From an uncultured Bacteroidota bacterium (GTDB taxonomy: Bacteria; Bacteroidota; Bacteroidia; Flavobacteriales; Flavobacteriaceae), in the NCBI GenBank assembly GCA_902554655.1, contig CACDPE010000001.1:62001-126000 (forward strand): a stretch of 64,000 nucleotides of DNA, read 5' to 3'. Under the pieces are notes generated by a model. It saw only the letters and a program-made list of their open reading frames with translations, was not told the DNA's origin and made no database searches. Below are positions 46,951 through 55,918 of the stretch, piece by piece. Position 1 is the first letter of the stretch; every line of letters begins with the position of its first letter. The translations under genes were made by a program, and so were the position numbers.

Positions 46951-48306
46951 ATGACAAAAGACATTAGGATAAGGAAAGGATTATCCATTAATATTAAAGG
47001 TTCTGCAAACAAAAAAATAGAAAAAATTCCTCTAGCAAAATCTTACGCTCTAAATTTACAAGACTTTCATTTGGTGATGCCTAAGCTTACCAAAAAAGTA
47101 AATGATTTTGTAAAAAGAGGTGAATCACTTTTTTACTCAAAAACAAATGAAGAATTGGTTTTTGTTTCCCCGATTTCTGGTAAAATTAGAGATATAATTC
47201 GTGGGGATAGAAGAAAAATATTGAATATTATAATTGAAAGTGATGGCAAGGATAGATTTGTAAAAAACAAGCCAATTAATTTAGAAAAATCATCAGCTGA
47301 AGATTTAAAAAGTAAATTTTTAAGTTGTGGTTTGTGGCCCTTCATCAAACAAAGACCCTTTGATATTATTGCTGATCCAAATTTAAATCCCAAATCGATT
47401 CATGTTTCCTGCTTTGATTCCACTCCACTTGGTGTTGATTTTGAATTTATATTAAAGGATAACATTGATGTTTTTAAGATCGGCCTTGATGCTCTTGAAA
47501 TATTATGTCCAAATAATGTTAATTTAGGCATTAAAAAATGTCAATCATTTTTTAGTGAGGAATTGTCTAACTATAATACTACTGTTTTTGATGGTCCTCA
47601 TCCATCCGGTAATGTAGGTGTGCAAATTCATCACATTAACCCAATAAATTCAGGTGAGGTTGTTTGGGTTGTTAAACCTGAGGATGTTGTTACTATTGGA
47701 AATTTTGTAAAAAATGGTGAGTATATTCCAGAAAGAACAGTAGCTATTTCAGGACCACCTGTTGAAAATCCAATGTATTTCAAAACTCGATTAGGTGTTG
47801 AACTAAAATCAATTATAAAAAAGGTTAAACTTTCAAAAGATTATACTTTGAGATTTATCAATGGTGATGTTTTATCTGGTCATAAAGTTAGTCCTGATGG
47901 TTTTCTGGGTTATTACAATAATAATGTTTCAGTTTTAAAAGAAGGTAATGAGTATAAACTTTTTGGATGGATTCCATTTATAAATAATAAAGTACCTAGT
48001 ATATATAAAACATCATTCTCGTGGTTAACTAATAGTAAACCTAAAGAATACGATACAAATTTAAATGGAGAGGAAAGAGCATTTGTAGCCACTGGAGAAA
48101 TGGAAAGTGTTTTTCCAATTGACGTATATCCGATGCAATTAATTAAAGAGTGCCTAATAGGTGATATTGAAAAGATGGAAAAACTGGGAATTTATGAAGT
48201 TTCACCTGAGGATTTTGGATTAATTGATTATTCATCATCATCCAAGATAGAAGCACAAACCATTATAAGAGATGGATTAGATTATTTATATAAAGAAACA
48301 CAGTAA
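46951..48306 (+). CDS. nqrA: Na(+)-translocating NADH-quinone reductase subunit A
   Basis: Cytoplasmic-side subunit of the Na+-pumping NADH dehydrogenase, linked to quinone binding. The 451 residues begin MTKDIRIRKGLSINIKG, the family N-terminus; the FDGPHPSGNVGVQIHHINPI segment and the C-terminal VFPIDVYPMQLIKECLIGDIEKMEKLGIYE are NqrA-specific. I place the start at ATG 46951, because the in-frame TTG upstream would lie within the promoter. One base separates it from nqrB. Confidence 0.95.
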   Translation: MTKDIRIRKGLSINIKGSANKKIEKIPLAKSYALNLQDFHLVMPKLTKKVNDFVKRGESLFYSKTNEELVFVSPISGKIRDIIRGDRRKILNIIIESDGKDRFVKNKPINLEKSSAEDLKSKFLSCGLWPFIKQRPFDIIADPNLNPKSIHVSCFDSTPLGVDFEFILKDNIDVFKIGLDALEILCPNNVNLGIKKCQSFFSEELSNYNTTVFDGPHPSGNVGVQIHHINPINSGEVVWVVKPEDVVTIGNFVKNGEYIPERTVAISGPPVENPMYFKTRLGVELKSIIKKVKLSKDYTLRFINGDVLSGHKVSPDGFLGYYNNNVSVLKEGNEYKLFGWIPFINNKVPSIYKTSFSWLTNSKPKEYDTNLNGEERAFVATGEMESVFPIDVYPMQLIKECLIGDIEKMEKLGIYEVSPEDFGLIDYSSSSKIEAQTIIRDGLDYLYKETQ

Positions 48307-48307
48307 A

Positions 48308-49462
48308 ATGAAGATTAGAAAAACCCTTGATAATTTAAAAAAGCCTTTTGAAAAGGGACAAAAATTAGAAAAACTTTATCCTGCATTTGATGCTTTTGAA
48401 ACTTTTTTGTTTGTACCAAATCACACAGCAAAAACAGGAGCTCACATAAGAGATGCAATTGATTTAAAAAGAGTAATGATTACAGTTATTATTGCCCTTT
48501 TACCAGCATTATTTTATGGAATTTACAATACTGGTTATCAATATTTGATACAAACCTCTGAAGCTTTCACTACACTTGATGCAATTATACATGGATCTTA
48601 CAAAATTATTCCAATGATTGCTGTTTCATATATTGTTGGTTTATCTCTAGAGTTTTTATTTGCTATTTTAAGAGGACATCAAGTTAATGAAGGATATCTT
48701 GTTACTGGTCTTTTAATTCCAATGATAATGCCTGTAGACATTCCTTTATGGATGGTAGGTGCTTCAGTAGCTTTTGCTGTAGTTATTGGTAAAGAAGCAT
48801 TTGGAGGAACCGGCATGAATATACTCAATCCTGCACTCACCGCCCGAGCATTTGCATTTTTTGCGTATCCTACTTACATGTCAGGAAATCAGGTTTGGGT
48901 ATCAGAGGCTTCATATGTTGATGGTGTTTCTGGTGAAACTATTCTTGGAATGCTTGCAGCTGGAAATACACCTGAACAATTTGGTATAATGGAAATGTTT
49001 GTTGGTTCAATACCAGGATCAATTGCCGAAACATCAACCCTCATGGTTTTAATTGGAGCTTTCATTTTAATATATACAGGAGTTGGGAGTTGGAGAATTA
49101 TGCTTGGTGGAGTAATTGGAGCTGCAATTACCGGATATTTATTCAACCTTTGGGGAGCTAATGCCCTTATGAGTTTTAATTGGATGAGTCACTTAATTGT
49201 TGGTGGATTTGCTTTTGGTATTGTATTTATGGCAACCGATCCTGTATCTGCTGCACAAACAATTAAAGGAAAATGGATTTATGGAATACTAGTTGGTATT
49301 TTATGTATTCTTATTAGAGTTTTTAATCCTGCATATCCTGAAGGTGTTATGTTAGCAATTTTATTAATGAATGTTTTTGCACCTACAATTGATCACTATG
49401 TTTTAGAATCAAACATTAAAAAAAGAGAACAAAGAGTTAAAAATCAATTAAAAACAGCTTAA
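48308..49462 (+). CDS. nqrB: Na(+)-translocating NADH-quinone reductase subunit B
   Basis: Membrane subunit, related to RnfD, with about ten membrane segments (384 residues) and a covalently bound FMN. NPALTARAFAFFAYP (about 178-192) and the GSIAETSTLM segment (about 238-247) are visible; the Thr of the ETS motif is the expected FMN attachment site. TDPVSAAQ occurs near the C-terminus. NqrB is thought to form the Na+ path. Overlaps nqrC by one base. Confidence 0.95.
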   Translation: MKIRKTLDNLKKPFEKGQKLEKLYPAFDAFETFLFVPNHTAKTGAHIRDAIDLKRVMITVIIALLPALFYGIYNTGYQYLIQTSEAFTTLDAIIHGSYKIIPMIAVSYIVGLSLEFLFAILRGHQVNEGYLVTGLLIPMIMPVDIPLWMVGASVAFAVVIGKEAFGGTGMNILNPALTARAFAFFAYPTYMSGNQVWVSEASYVDGVSGETILGMLAAGNTPEQFGIMEMFVGSIPGSIAETSTLMVLIGAFILIYTGVGSWRIMLGGVIGAAITGYLFNLWGANALMSFNWMSHLIVGGFAFGIVFMATDPVSAAQTIKGKWIYGILVGILCILIRVFNPAYPEGVMLAILLMNVFAPTIDHYVLESNIKKREQRVKNQLKTA

Positions 49463-50187
49463 TGAATAGAGATTCTAATATTTATACTTTTTTATTTGTA
49501 GGTATTATGATTATTGGTATTGCATCAATACTTGCATATACTTCCCAAACTTTAAAGCCTTTGCAAAATGAGAATGTTAAGAATGAGAAAATGCAGAACA
49601 TATTGTCCACGGTGGGTATAAATGTTTCAAGAGAAGAAGCTGAGGAGTCTTACAGTAGATATATTACTCAAGAATTAGCATTGAAAATAGATGGATCAAT
49701 TAATGAATCTTTAAATCCATTTTCAGATTTAAACCTCGCCAAGGAATTAAAAAAGGATTATAAAGATCAACATTTTCCTCTCTACATTGCTGATATTGAT
49801 TCTCAACGTTATTATATTATCGAATTGAGAGGTGTTGGACTTTGGGATGCAATTTGGGGATATATTTCTCTCAAAGCAGATTTTAATACTATAAATGGTG
49901 TTTCTTTTGATCATAAAGGAGAAACTGCTGGTTTAGGTGCTGAGATTACTAAAGATTGGTTTAAAGAAAGTTTTATCGACGAAAAAGTTTTTAATAAGGA
50001 TGGTCAATTAGTTGGAATAACTGTTTTAAAAGGTAATAACGATCCAGGTAATTCTGATAAAGATGATCATGAAGTAGATGCTATTTCTGGTTCAACAATT
50101 ACTGGTGATGGTGTTACCAATATGATTAAAGAAAGATTGAATAATTATTTACCATATCTTGAAAAGTTAGAGATAGCACAACTTTAA
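49462..50187 (+). CDS. nqrC: Na(+)-translocating NADH-quinone reductase subunit C
   Basis: Membrane-anchored periplasmic flavin subunit, 241 residues: one N-terminal membrane segment (about 8-28) and an FMN-binding domain. GLWDAIWGYISLK and GETAGLGAEI are domain signatures; DAISGSTITGDGV near residue 211 is the FMN attachment site, with the expected phosphodiester-bonded Thr. This form of the motif has Ser where many others have Ala. ApbE, encoded at the end of the operon, is the enzyme that attaches this FMN. Confidence 0.95.
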   Translation: MNRDSNIYTFLFVGIMIIGIASILAYTSQTLKPLQNENVKNEKMQNILSTVGINVSREEAEESYSRYITQELALKIDGSINESLNPFSDLNLAKELKKDYKDQHFPLYIADIDSQRYYIIELRGVGLWDAIWGYISLKADFNTINGVSFDHKGETAGLGAEITKDWFKESFIDEKVFNKDGQLVGITVLKGNNDPGNSDKDDHEVDAISGSTITGDGVTNMIKERLNNYLPYLEKLEIAQL

Positions 50188-50193
50188 AGAAAA

Positions 50194-50880
50194 ATGAAAA
50201 AAAATAAAAACAAAAAACCATTAATTCTATTCATAGGTAAAAATAGTGAACCTATATTTTCAAAAAAGAACAAGAAGTTACTTTCAGATCCACTTGACGA
50301 TAATAATCCAATTACGGTTCAAGTTTTAGGAATATGCTCAGCTTTAGCTATAACAGTTCAGTTAAAACCAGCCATTGTTATGACCTTATCAGTAATTTTT
50401 GTAATGGCTTGTAGTAATGTAATTATTTCTGTCTTAAGAAATCTTATCCCAAATAGAATTAGAATTATTGTCTTTTTAGTGGTTATATCATCTTTAGTTG
50501 CTTTGGTCGATCAATTTTTAAAAGCATATGCCTATGATGTTAGTAAAGAACTTTCAATTTTTATCGGTTTGATTGTTACAAATTGTATTGTAATGGGTAG
50601 GCTAGAAGCTTTTGCTCTTGGAAATGGAGTTTATAAATCTCTACTAGACGGAATTGGAAACGCAATAGGATATGGAGTAATTTTGATTCTGGTAGCTTTT
50701 TTTAGAGAGCTATTAGGTTCTGGTAATTTAATGGGCTATCAAGTTATTCCAGATTTTGTATATGAAATGGGATATGAGAATAATGGATTAATGTTATTAT
50801 CTCCAATGGCCTTAATTACTGTTGGAATTATTATATGGATTCAGAGATCTAGAAATGAAAAATTAATTGAACAAGGTTAA
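50194..50880 (+). CDS. nqrD: Na(+)-translocating NADH-quinone reductase subunit D
   Basis: Integral membrane subunit, 228 residues, with about six membrane segments. [21 protein letters not shown] (about 32-52) and [20 protein letters not shown], with the Cys that helps ligate the membrane 2Fe-2S centre shared with NqrE, are the key segments. [10 protein letters not shown] follows. The first 30 residues are lysine-rich and longer than in Vibrio NqrD. Six bases from nqrC and five from nqrE. Confidence 0.94.
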   Translation: MKKNKNKKPLILFIGKNSEPIFSKKNKKLLSDPLDDNNPITVQVLGICSALAITVQLKPAIVMTLSVIFVMACSNVIISVLRNLIPNRIRIIVFLVVISSLVALVDQFLKAYAYDVSKELSIFIGLIVTNCIVMGRLEAFALGNGVYKSLLDGIGNAIGYGVILILVAFFRELLGSGNLMGYQVIPDFVYEMGYENNGLMLLSPMALITVGIIIWIQRSRNEKLIEQG

Positions 50881-50885
50881 AAGTT

Positions 50886-51506
50886 ATGTTTGAAGAGTAC
50901 GCTAATTTATTTATCAAAAGTATTTTCATAGAAAACATGGTTTTCGCTTATTTTCTTGGAATGTGCTCATATTTAGCCATTTCAAAAACACTAAAGAACG
51001 GAGTTGGTATGGGACTTGCTGTTATTTTTGTTCTTACTATCACTGTGCCTTTGAATTATTTAATTTATGAGTATCTATTAGTTGACGGTGCTCTTAAATG
51101 GATTGGTCCAGAATATGCAGAGTTAGATCTGAGTTTTTTAAGCCTTATAATGTTTATTGCTGTAATTGCCTCAATGGTTCAATTAGTTGAAATGATAGTA
51201 GAAAAATTTTCACCAGCACTCTATGGCTCATTAGGAATTTTTCTTCCTCTTATTGCAGTAAACTGTGCTATTTTAGGAGGGTCCCTTTTTATGCAAATTA
51301 AAGATTTTTCGGGTGTTTCTGAAGCTGCAGTATATGGTTTAGGATCAGGAATCGGATGGTTTTTAGCTATTGTAGCAATTGCCGCAATCAGAGAAAAAAT
51401 TGCTTATTCTAACGTTCCTGCTCCATTAAAAGGCTTAGGTATCACTTTTATAATAACCGGATTAATGGCCTTAGGCTTTATGAGCTTTATGGGTATAAAA
51501 TTATAA
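50886..51506 (+). CDS. nqrE: Na(+)-translocating NADH-quinone reductase subunit E
   Basis: Partner of NqrD, 206 residues, six membrane segments in inverted topology. [18 protein letters not shown] (about 17-34) and [16 protein letters not shown] (about 120-135) carry the Cys residues facing those of NqrD, and [25 protein letters not shown] closes the protein. The normal length is about 200 residues. It lies four bases upstream of nqrF. Confidence 0.95.
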   Translation: MFEEYANLFIKSIFIENMVFAYFLGMCSYLAISKTLKNGVGMGLAVIFVLTITVPLNYLIYEYLLVDGALKWIGPEYAELDLSFLSLIMFIAVIASMVQLVEMIVEKFSPALYGSLGIFLPLIAVNCAILGGSLFMQIKDFSGVSEAAVYGLGSGIGWFLAIVAIAAIREKIAYSNVPAPLKGLGITFIITGLMALGFMSFMGIKL

Positions 51507-51509
51507 TTT

Positions 51510-52808
51510 ATGAGTGTTTTTACATATATACTAATTAGTACGATAATTTTCATTTTAGTTATATATATTTTAGTTGCTATGCTCTTGGGTGTAAAATCTA
51601 AATTACTTCCATCAGGCCCTGTAAAAATATTAATTAATGATGAAAAAGAAATTGAGGTCAGCTCTGGAAGTACATTGTTAACAACATTAGGTGACAATAA
51701 AGTCTTTTTACCATCAGCTTGCGGTGGAGGAGGTACTTGTATTCAATGTAAGTGTATAGTAAATGATGGGGGAGGTGAAATACTTCCAACAGAAAAACCA
51801 CATTTTTCTAGAAAAGAAATCAAAGAAGGATGGAGATTAGGATGTCAAGTAAAAGTAAAAGAAAACATGAATATTCATGTCCCAGAAGAGGTTTTTGGAA
51901 TTAAAAAATACGAAGCTAAAGTTGTTAGAAATTATAACGTAGCTTCTTTTATTAAAGAATTTGTCGTTGAAATTCCTGAAGAGATGAATTATAAGGCTGG
52001 AGGGTACATACAAATCGAAATTCCTAAATGCGAAGTTAATTACAGTGATATTGATATAACTTCTCATCCAAAAGAACATCCAGATGATCCAGAAAAATTT
52101 AAATTAGAGTGGGATAACTTTGGATTATGGAATTTAAAAATGAAAAATGATGATGATGTTGAAAGAGCTTATTCAATGGCATCTTATCCTGCAGAAGGTA
52201 AAGAAATAATGCTTAATGTAAGAATTGCTACACCACCATGGGATAGAAAGAAAAATGGATGGATGGATGTTAATCCTGGAATTGCCTCATCATACATTTT
52301 TTCAAAAAAACCTGGTGATACTGTAACAATTTCTGGACCTTATGGTGAATTTTTTATAAATGATTCAGATGCTGAAATGCTTTATGTTGGTGGTGGAGCT
52401 GGTATGGCCCCTATGAGATCTCATCTATATCAGTTATTTAGAACCATAAAGAGTGGAAGAAAAGTTAATTTTTGGTATGGTGGAAGATCAAAAAGAGAGT
52501 TGTTTTATGTTGACCATTTTAAAGCTCTTGAAAAAGATTTTCCAAATTTTAAATTTTACATAGCATTATCAGAACCTTTAGAAGAGGATAATTGGAAGGT
52601 TAAAGACGGATTAGATGGAGATGGCGACGGGTTTGTAGGTTTTATTCATCAAGCTGTTATTGATAATTATCTAAATTTTCACGAATCACCTGAAGATATT
52701 GAAGTATACTATTGTGGACCTCCTCTTATGAATCTTGCCGTTGAAAAAATGGCTCTTGATTTCGGCGTGCCGCCAGAGAATATTAGATTTGACGATTTTG
52801 GAGGCTAA
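51510..52808 (+). CDS. nqrF: Na(+)-translocating NADH-quinone reductase subunit F
   Basis: Entry point for electrons from NADH. The 432 residues have an N-terminal membrane anchor (about 5-25), a 2Fe-2S ferredoxin domain with [12 protein letters not shown] (about 71-82) and the later GCQVKV Cys, an FAD domain ([18 protein letters not shown]) and an NAD domain with [15 protein letters not shown] and YYCGPPLMN. The C-terminus ends FDDFGG. It overlaps the apbE start region by eleven bases. Confidence 0.95.
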   Translation: MSVFTYILISTIIFILVIYILVAMLLGVKSKLLPSGPVKILINDEKEIEVSSGSTLLTTLGDNKVFLPSACGGGGTCIQCKCIVNDGGGEILPTEKPHFSRKEIKEGWRLGCQVKVKENMNIHVPEEVFGIKKYEAKVVRNYNVASFIKEFVVEIPEEMNYKAGGYIQIEIPKCEVNYSDIDITSHPKEHPDDPEKFKLEWDNFGLWNLKMKNDDDVERAYSMASYPAEGKEIMLNVRIATPPWDRKKNGWMDVNPGIASSYIFSKKPGDTVTISGPYGEFFINDSDAEMLYVGGGAGMAPMRSHLYQLFRTIKSGRKVNFWYGGRSKRELFYVDHFKALEKDFPNFKFYIALSEPLEEDNWKVKDGLDGDGDGFVGFIHQAVIDNYLNFHESPEDIEVYYCGPPLMNLAVEKMALDFGVPPENIRFDDFGG

Positions 52809-53811
52809 GATTTCAAAACACCTTTTATTTCTCTTTGTAATTTTTTTATATTCTTGTAGCTCTAGTACAAATTTCACTAATTTGACTGGATATACATTTG
52901 GAACATATTATGATATTAAAATGTTTTGTGAGGAAGATCAGCTAATTTCAAGACAAAATCTTGATTCTATTTTTGAAGGTTTTAACAACTCATTATCAAC
53001 ATATATTAATTCATCTGTAATATCTAAAATTAATAACGGAGATGATATTGATGTTGATGATTTATTTTTTGATGTTTATAACAAGTCTAAATTATTACAT
53101 AAAAAAACTAATGGTCTTTTTGATCCATCAATAGGTTTATTACTTGAATATTATGGATTTGGTCCTAACAAAATTCAAAATAATATCAATGAAGACTCAA
53201 TTTTTAATATAATGATGTCTGTTGGTTTTGATAAAATTTCAATTAATAATCGTAAACTAAACAAAGAAAATATCAAGACAAAACTTGATTTTAATGCTAT
53301 TGCTAAAGGATATGCAGTTGATGTTATTTCAAATTATATTGAGTCCAAAGGAGTTTCTAATTATTTGATTGATATTGGTGGTGAAATAAAGTCTAGTGGA
53401 ATAAATATTCTAAAAAACTCGAAATGGAAAATTGCTATAAATAATCCTGATTTAAAAAGTGAAAGCAACTATTACAAACTATTAGAACTTGAAAATATTT
53501 CAATAGCCACATCAGGTAACTATCGTAATTATAAAATTGATCCTAAATCAGGAAAAAAGTATGTTCATACAATAAATCCAATCAATGGTAAATCTCAAGA
53601 AACAAATGTTTTAAGTGCCTCAGTCATTAGCGAAAGTTGTTTTACAGCAGATGCATTTGCTACAGCTATGATGGTAGGTGATATTGATAATGCGATTGAA
53701 TTAACTGAAGGTAATGATGAAATAGATTCTTTTATTATTTATGTAGATTCATTAAATAATGTTACAGAATATTCTTCGCTTGGTTTTAAAAAATTATTTA
53801 TTAATCCTTAA
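52798..53811 (+). CDS. apbE: FAD:protein FMN transferase ApbE (lipoprotein)
   Basis: Attaches FMN to Thr residues of NqrB and NqrC on the periplasmic side, using FAD as donor. I choose TTG at 52798 as start: it gives a short signal peptide and lipobox (FLYSCSS, C20), whereas an upstream in-frame ATG at 52735 lies deep inside nqrF and adds a polar extension. [40 protein letters not shown] and the metal-binding [16 protein letters not shown] are ApbE signatures. Being the last gene of the nqr operon fits its job. It overlaps the methyltransferase on the other strand by eleven bases. Confidence 0.93.
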   Translation: MEAKISKHLLFLFVIFLYSCSSSTNFTNLTGYTFGTYYDIKMFCEEDQLISRQNLDSIFEGFNNSLSTYINSSVISKINNGDDIDVDDLFFDVYNKSKLLHKKTNGLFDPSIGLLLEYYGFGPNKIQNNINEDSIFNIMMSVGFDKISINNRKLNKENIKTKLDFNAIAKGYAVDVISNYIESKGVSNYLIDIGGEIKSSGINILKNSKWKIAINNPDLKSESNYYKLLELENISIATSGNYRNYKIDPKSGKKYVHTINPINGKSQETNVLSASVISESCFTADAFATAMMVGDIDNAIELTEGNDEIDSFIIYVDSLNNVTEYSSLGFKKLFINP

Positions 53812-54565
53812 TACAAACTGGTATAGTTCCAGCATTTGTTAATGAGAACTTTTCTACTTCATTTTTGCTAAGTTTTGATAGATAATCTATATTCTTTACA
53901 TTAAAACCAACTTTTTTTAATTTTTTAAAATAATCTAAACCATACATTCTTAAGTGGTCATATTGTCCAAAAAGTTTGTTCCTAACTTCTTTATCATCTA
54001 TATCTCTTCCTTCATGAGATAAATTACTTTTTATATCTATGGGTACTTGTAAAATTGCAATTCCATTTTTATTTAAAACTCTAAAGATTTCTTTCATTGC
54101 CTTTTCGTCATCATATATGTGTTCTAACACATGATTACACAAAATATAATCAAATGAGTTGTTATTAAATGGTAGATTACATATATCAGCTTTAATATCA
54201 ACAATTGGTGAATTTAAGTCAGTCGAGGTATAATTTTTAAAAAATGATTTAAAAAATTTATGAAAACATTGTTCAGGAGCGAAATGAAGTATTTTATTAT
54301 TTGAATTAAAGAAGTCAGTTTCTTTTTTTAAATAAAGCCACAATAAACGATGTCTCTCAAGAGAAAATGTTCCTGGACATAAAGCATTTTTTCTTAGCTT
54401 ATTATATCCGTAGGGAAAAAAGTAAGAATAAGATTTATTATTAATTGGATCAGTAAATTTTGTTCCCTTAAAAAAAATATCAAAAAAAGGTTTAAATAAA
54501 AGACTTATTCTAATGAGAAATATTCTTGGAAACAAATTAAGAAATAATCTTACTATGAACTTCAT
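53801..54565 (-). CDS. Class I SAM-dependent methyltransferase
   Basis: Methyltransferase_11-type protein, 254 residues. ILHFAPEQCFHKFFK (about 90-104) replaces the usual glycine-rich motif I; DICNLPFNNNSFDYILCNHVLEHIYDDEKAMKE supplies motifs II and III, and VLNKNGIAILQVPI follows. A hydrophobic N-terminus (about 1-25) may associate with a membrane. The substrate is unknown. It follows map by two bases, so it is in the gpmI-map transcript. Confidence 0.85.
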   Translation of the reverse strand: MKFIVRLFLNLFPRIFLIRISLLFKPFFDIFFKGTKFTDPINNKSYSYFFPYGYNKLRKNALCPGTFSLERHRLLWLYLKKETDFFNSNNKILHFAPEQCFHKFFKSFFKNYTSTDLNSPIVDIKADICNLPFNNNSFDYILCNHVLEHIYDDEKAMKEIFRVLNKNGIAILQVPIDIKSNLSHEGRDIDDKEVRNKLFGQYDHLRMYGLDYFKKLKKVGFNVKNIDYLSKLSKNEVEKFSLTNAGTIPVCIKD

Positions 54566-54567
54566 AT

Positions 54568-55380
54568 TTATTTAAATTCATTTTCTTCATTAGATTCAAT
54601 TCCTAATGCTTCATATATATATTCAAAAGTGGATAAAAGTTTTGTTTGACCATTTATTAATGCCACATTATGCTCAAAATGAGCACTCGGTTTTTTATCT
54701 TCTGTTTCAATAGTCCACCCATCATTTAAATGTAGAACTTTATCAGTTCCTAAATTAATCATAGGCTCAATTGCCAAAACCATTCCATTAACAAGGGATT
54801 TTCCATTACCTCTTCTTCCAAAGTTTGGAACTTCAGGTTTCTCATGTAAATTTTTACCTAAGCCGTGACCAACTAAATCTTTTACGACACCATAACCGTT
54901 TTTTTCATTGTAGTTTTGTATTGCATGGCTAATATCGCCGACTCTATTTCCAATTTTAAATTCTCTTATACCTTCATAAAGAGATTTTTTAGTAACATTT
55001 AGTAGTTTTTTTATTTCATCATTTACTTCACCAACTTGAAATGTGTAAGCGTGATCTCCATAGAATTCATTTTTAAGAACGCCACAATCAATTGATATAA
55101 TATCCCCATTTTCAAATGGTATTTCATTTGGTATTCCATGTACTACTTCTTGATTTGGACTCACACACAGAGTGTTTGGAAATCCATACATTCCTAAAAA
55201 ACCAGGTTCTCCACCATTATCTCTAATAAATTCTTCTGCAATCTTATCAAGCTTTAAGGAATTTGACCCAGGTTTAATTTCCTTGGCTATAAGTCCTAAG
55301 GTTTTTGAAACTAATAAAGCACTTTCTCTAATTAATTCAATTTCTTCCTCAGTCTTAATTACTATTTTTTTAGAATCCAT
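54568..55380 (-). CDS. map: Type I methionyl aminopeptidase
   Basis: Removes the initiator methionine from nascent proteins. From ATG 55380 the protein has 270 residues and begins MDSKKIVIKTEEEIELIRE. The metal site is set by VHGIPNE, SIDCGVLKNEFYGDHAYTF (two Asp ligands), GHGLGKNLHEKPEVPNFG (His) and AIEPM (Glu), plus a final Glu. The frame is open further upstream to 55443, but that extension overlaps the preceding gene and resembles nothing, so I reject it. It overlaps the thioredoxin-like gene by eleven bases. Confidence 0.95.
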   Translation of the reverse strand: MDSKKIVIKTEEEIELIRESALLVSKTLGLIAKEIKPGSNSLKLDKIAEEFIRDNGGEPGFLGMYGFPNTLCVSPNQEVVHGIPNEIPFENGDIISIDCGVLKNEFYGDHAYTFQVGEVNDEIKKLLNVTKKSLYEGIREFKIGNRVGDISHAIQNYNEKNGYGVVKDLVGHGLGKNLHEKPEVPNFGRRGNGKSLVNGMVLAIEPMINLGTDKVLHLNDGWTIETEDKKPSAHFEHNVALINGQTKLLSTFEYIYEALGIESNEENEFK

Positions 55381-55918
55381 AGTAAGCATTTTCATAGCCA
55401 CTATCACTAAGAATACTAAAAATATCTTTTTCCAAGGTTTCAATAGTTATTTCTACTATTCTATTTATTTCTTTTTCTTGCCTGTAGAATATAAATGTAG
55501 GAACATTTAATATTTCATAAATTTCGTGATAGTTATCTGGAGATTTTTTTTCATTATCCAACCCAATTAGCTCAATTTTTCTTTTATTAAATCTTAATTT
55601 ATCCATTACTTTAAAAAATTGAGGAACTAGTAATCTACTGTCTTCACACCATGTACCCATAATTACTTTGATACTAATATCTCTTTTTAGTAATGGTTTA
55701 ATTTTTTTCAATACTTCCTGATCTACTTTATAATCAGTATAATTCAGATTAAAAGAATCTTTAATAAATGGATGTGTCTCAAGTTCTACTCTTTTAAATT
55801 TACCAATTAAATCTACGTACTCAATATCTTCATTATCAACATTAGCTTCTTTTTTTATTTTACCATTACAACCAATAAATAAAATAAATAGTATAGAAAG
55901 TTTTATTATATTTTTCAT
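55370..55918 (-). CDS. Thioredoxin-like lipoprotein with CxxS active site
   Basis: Exported thioredoxin-fold protein, 182 residues. The N-terminus MKNIIKLSILFILFIGCNGK is a lipoprotein signal with lipidated C17, so it would be membrane-anchored facing the periplasm. The active-site loop reads GTWCEDSRLLVPQF: only C91 is present and the second Cys is Ser, so it cannot make an internal disulfide. LNVPTFIFYR supplies the cis-Pro loop. Function unknown; a monothiol or redox-sensing role is an inference. It overlaps gpmI by four bases and map by eleven. Confidence 0.82.
   Translation of the reverse strand: MKNIIKLSILFILFIGCNGKIKKEANVDNEDIEYVDLIGKFKRVELETHPFIKDSFNLNYTDYKVDQEVLKKIKPLLKRDISIKVIMGTWCEDSRLLVPQFFKVMDKLRFNKRKIELIGLDNEKKSPDNYHEIYEILNVPTFIFYRQEKEINRIVEITIETLEKDIFSILSDSGYENAYYGF

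Noticed and set aside
52735-52797. Upstream ATG that would lengthen ApbE by 21 residues
   Set aside because: It lies deep in nqrF and puts a charged stretch before the signal peptide; TTG 52798 gives a normal lipoprotein signal.
55381-55443. Hydrophobic 21-residue extension of methionyl aminopeptidase that looks like a signal peptide
   Set aside because: Map is cytoplasmic, the family N-terminus begins at ATG 55380, and the extension is the out-of-frame end of the thioredoxin-like gene.
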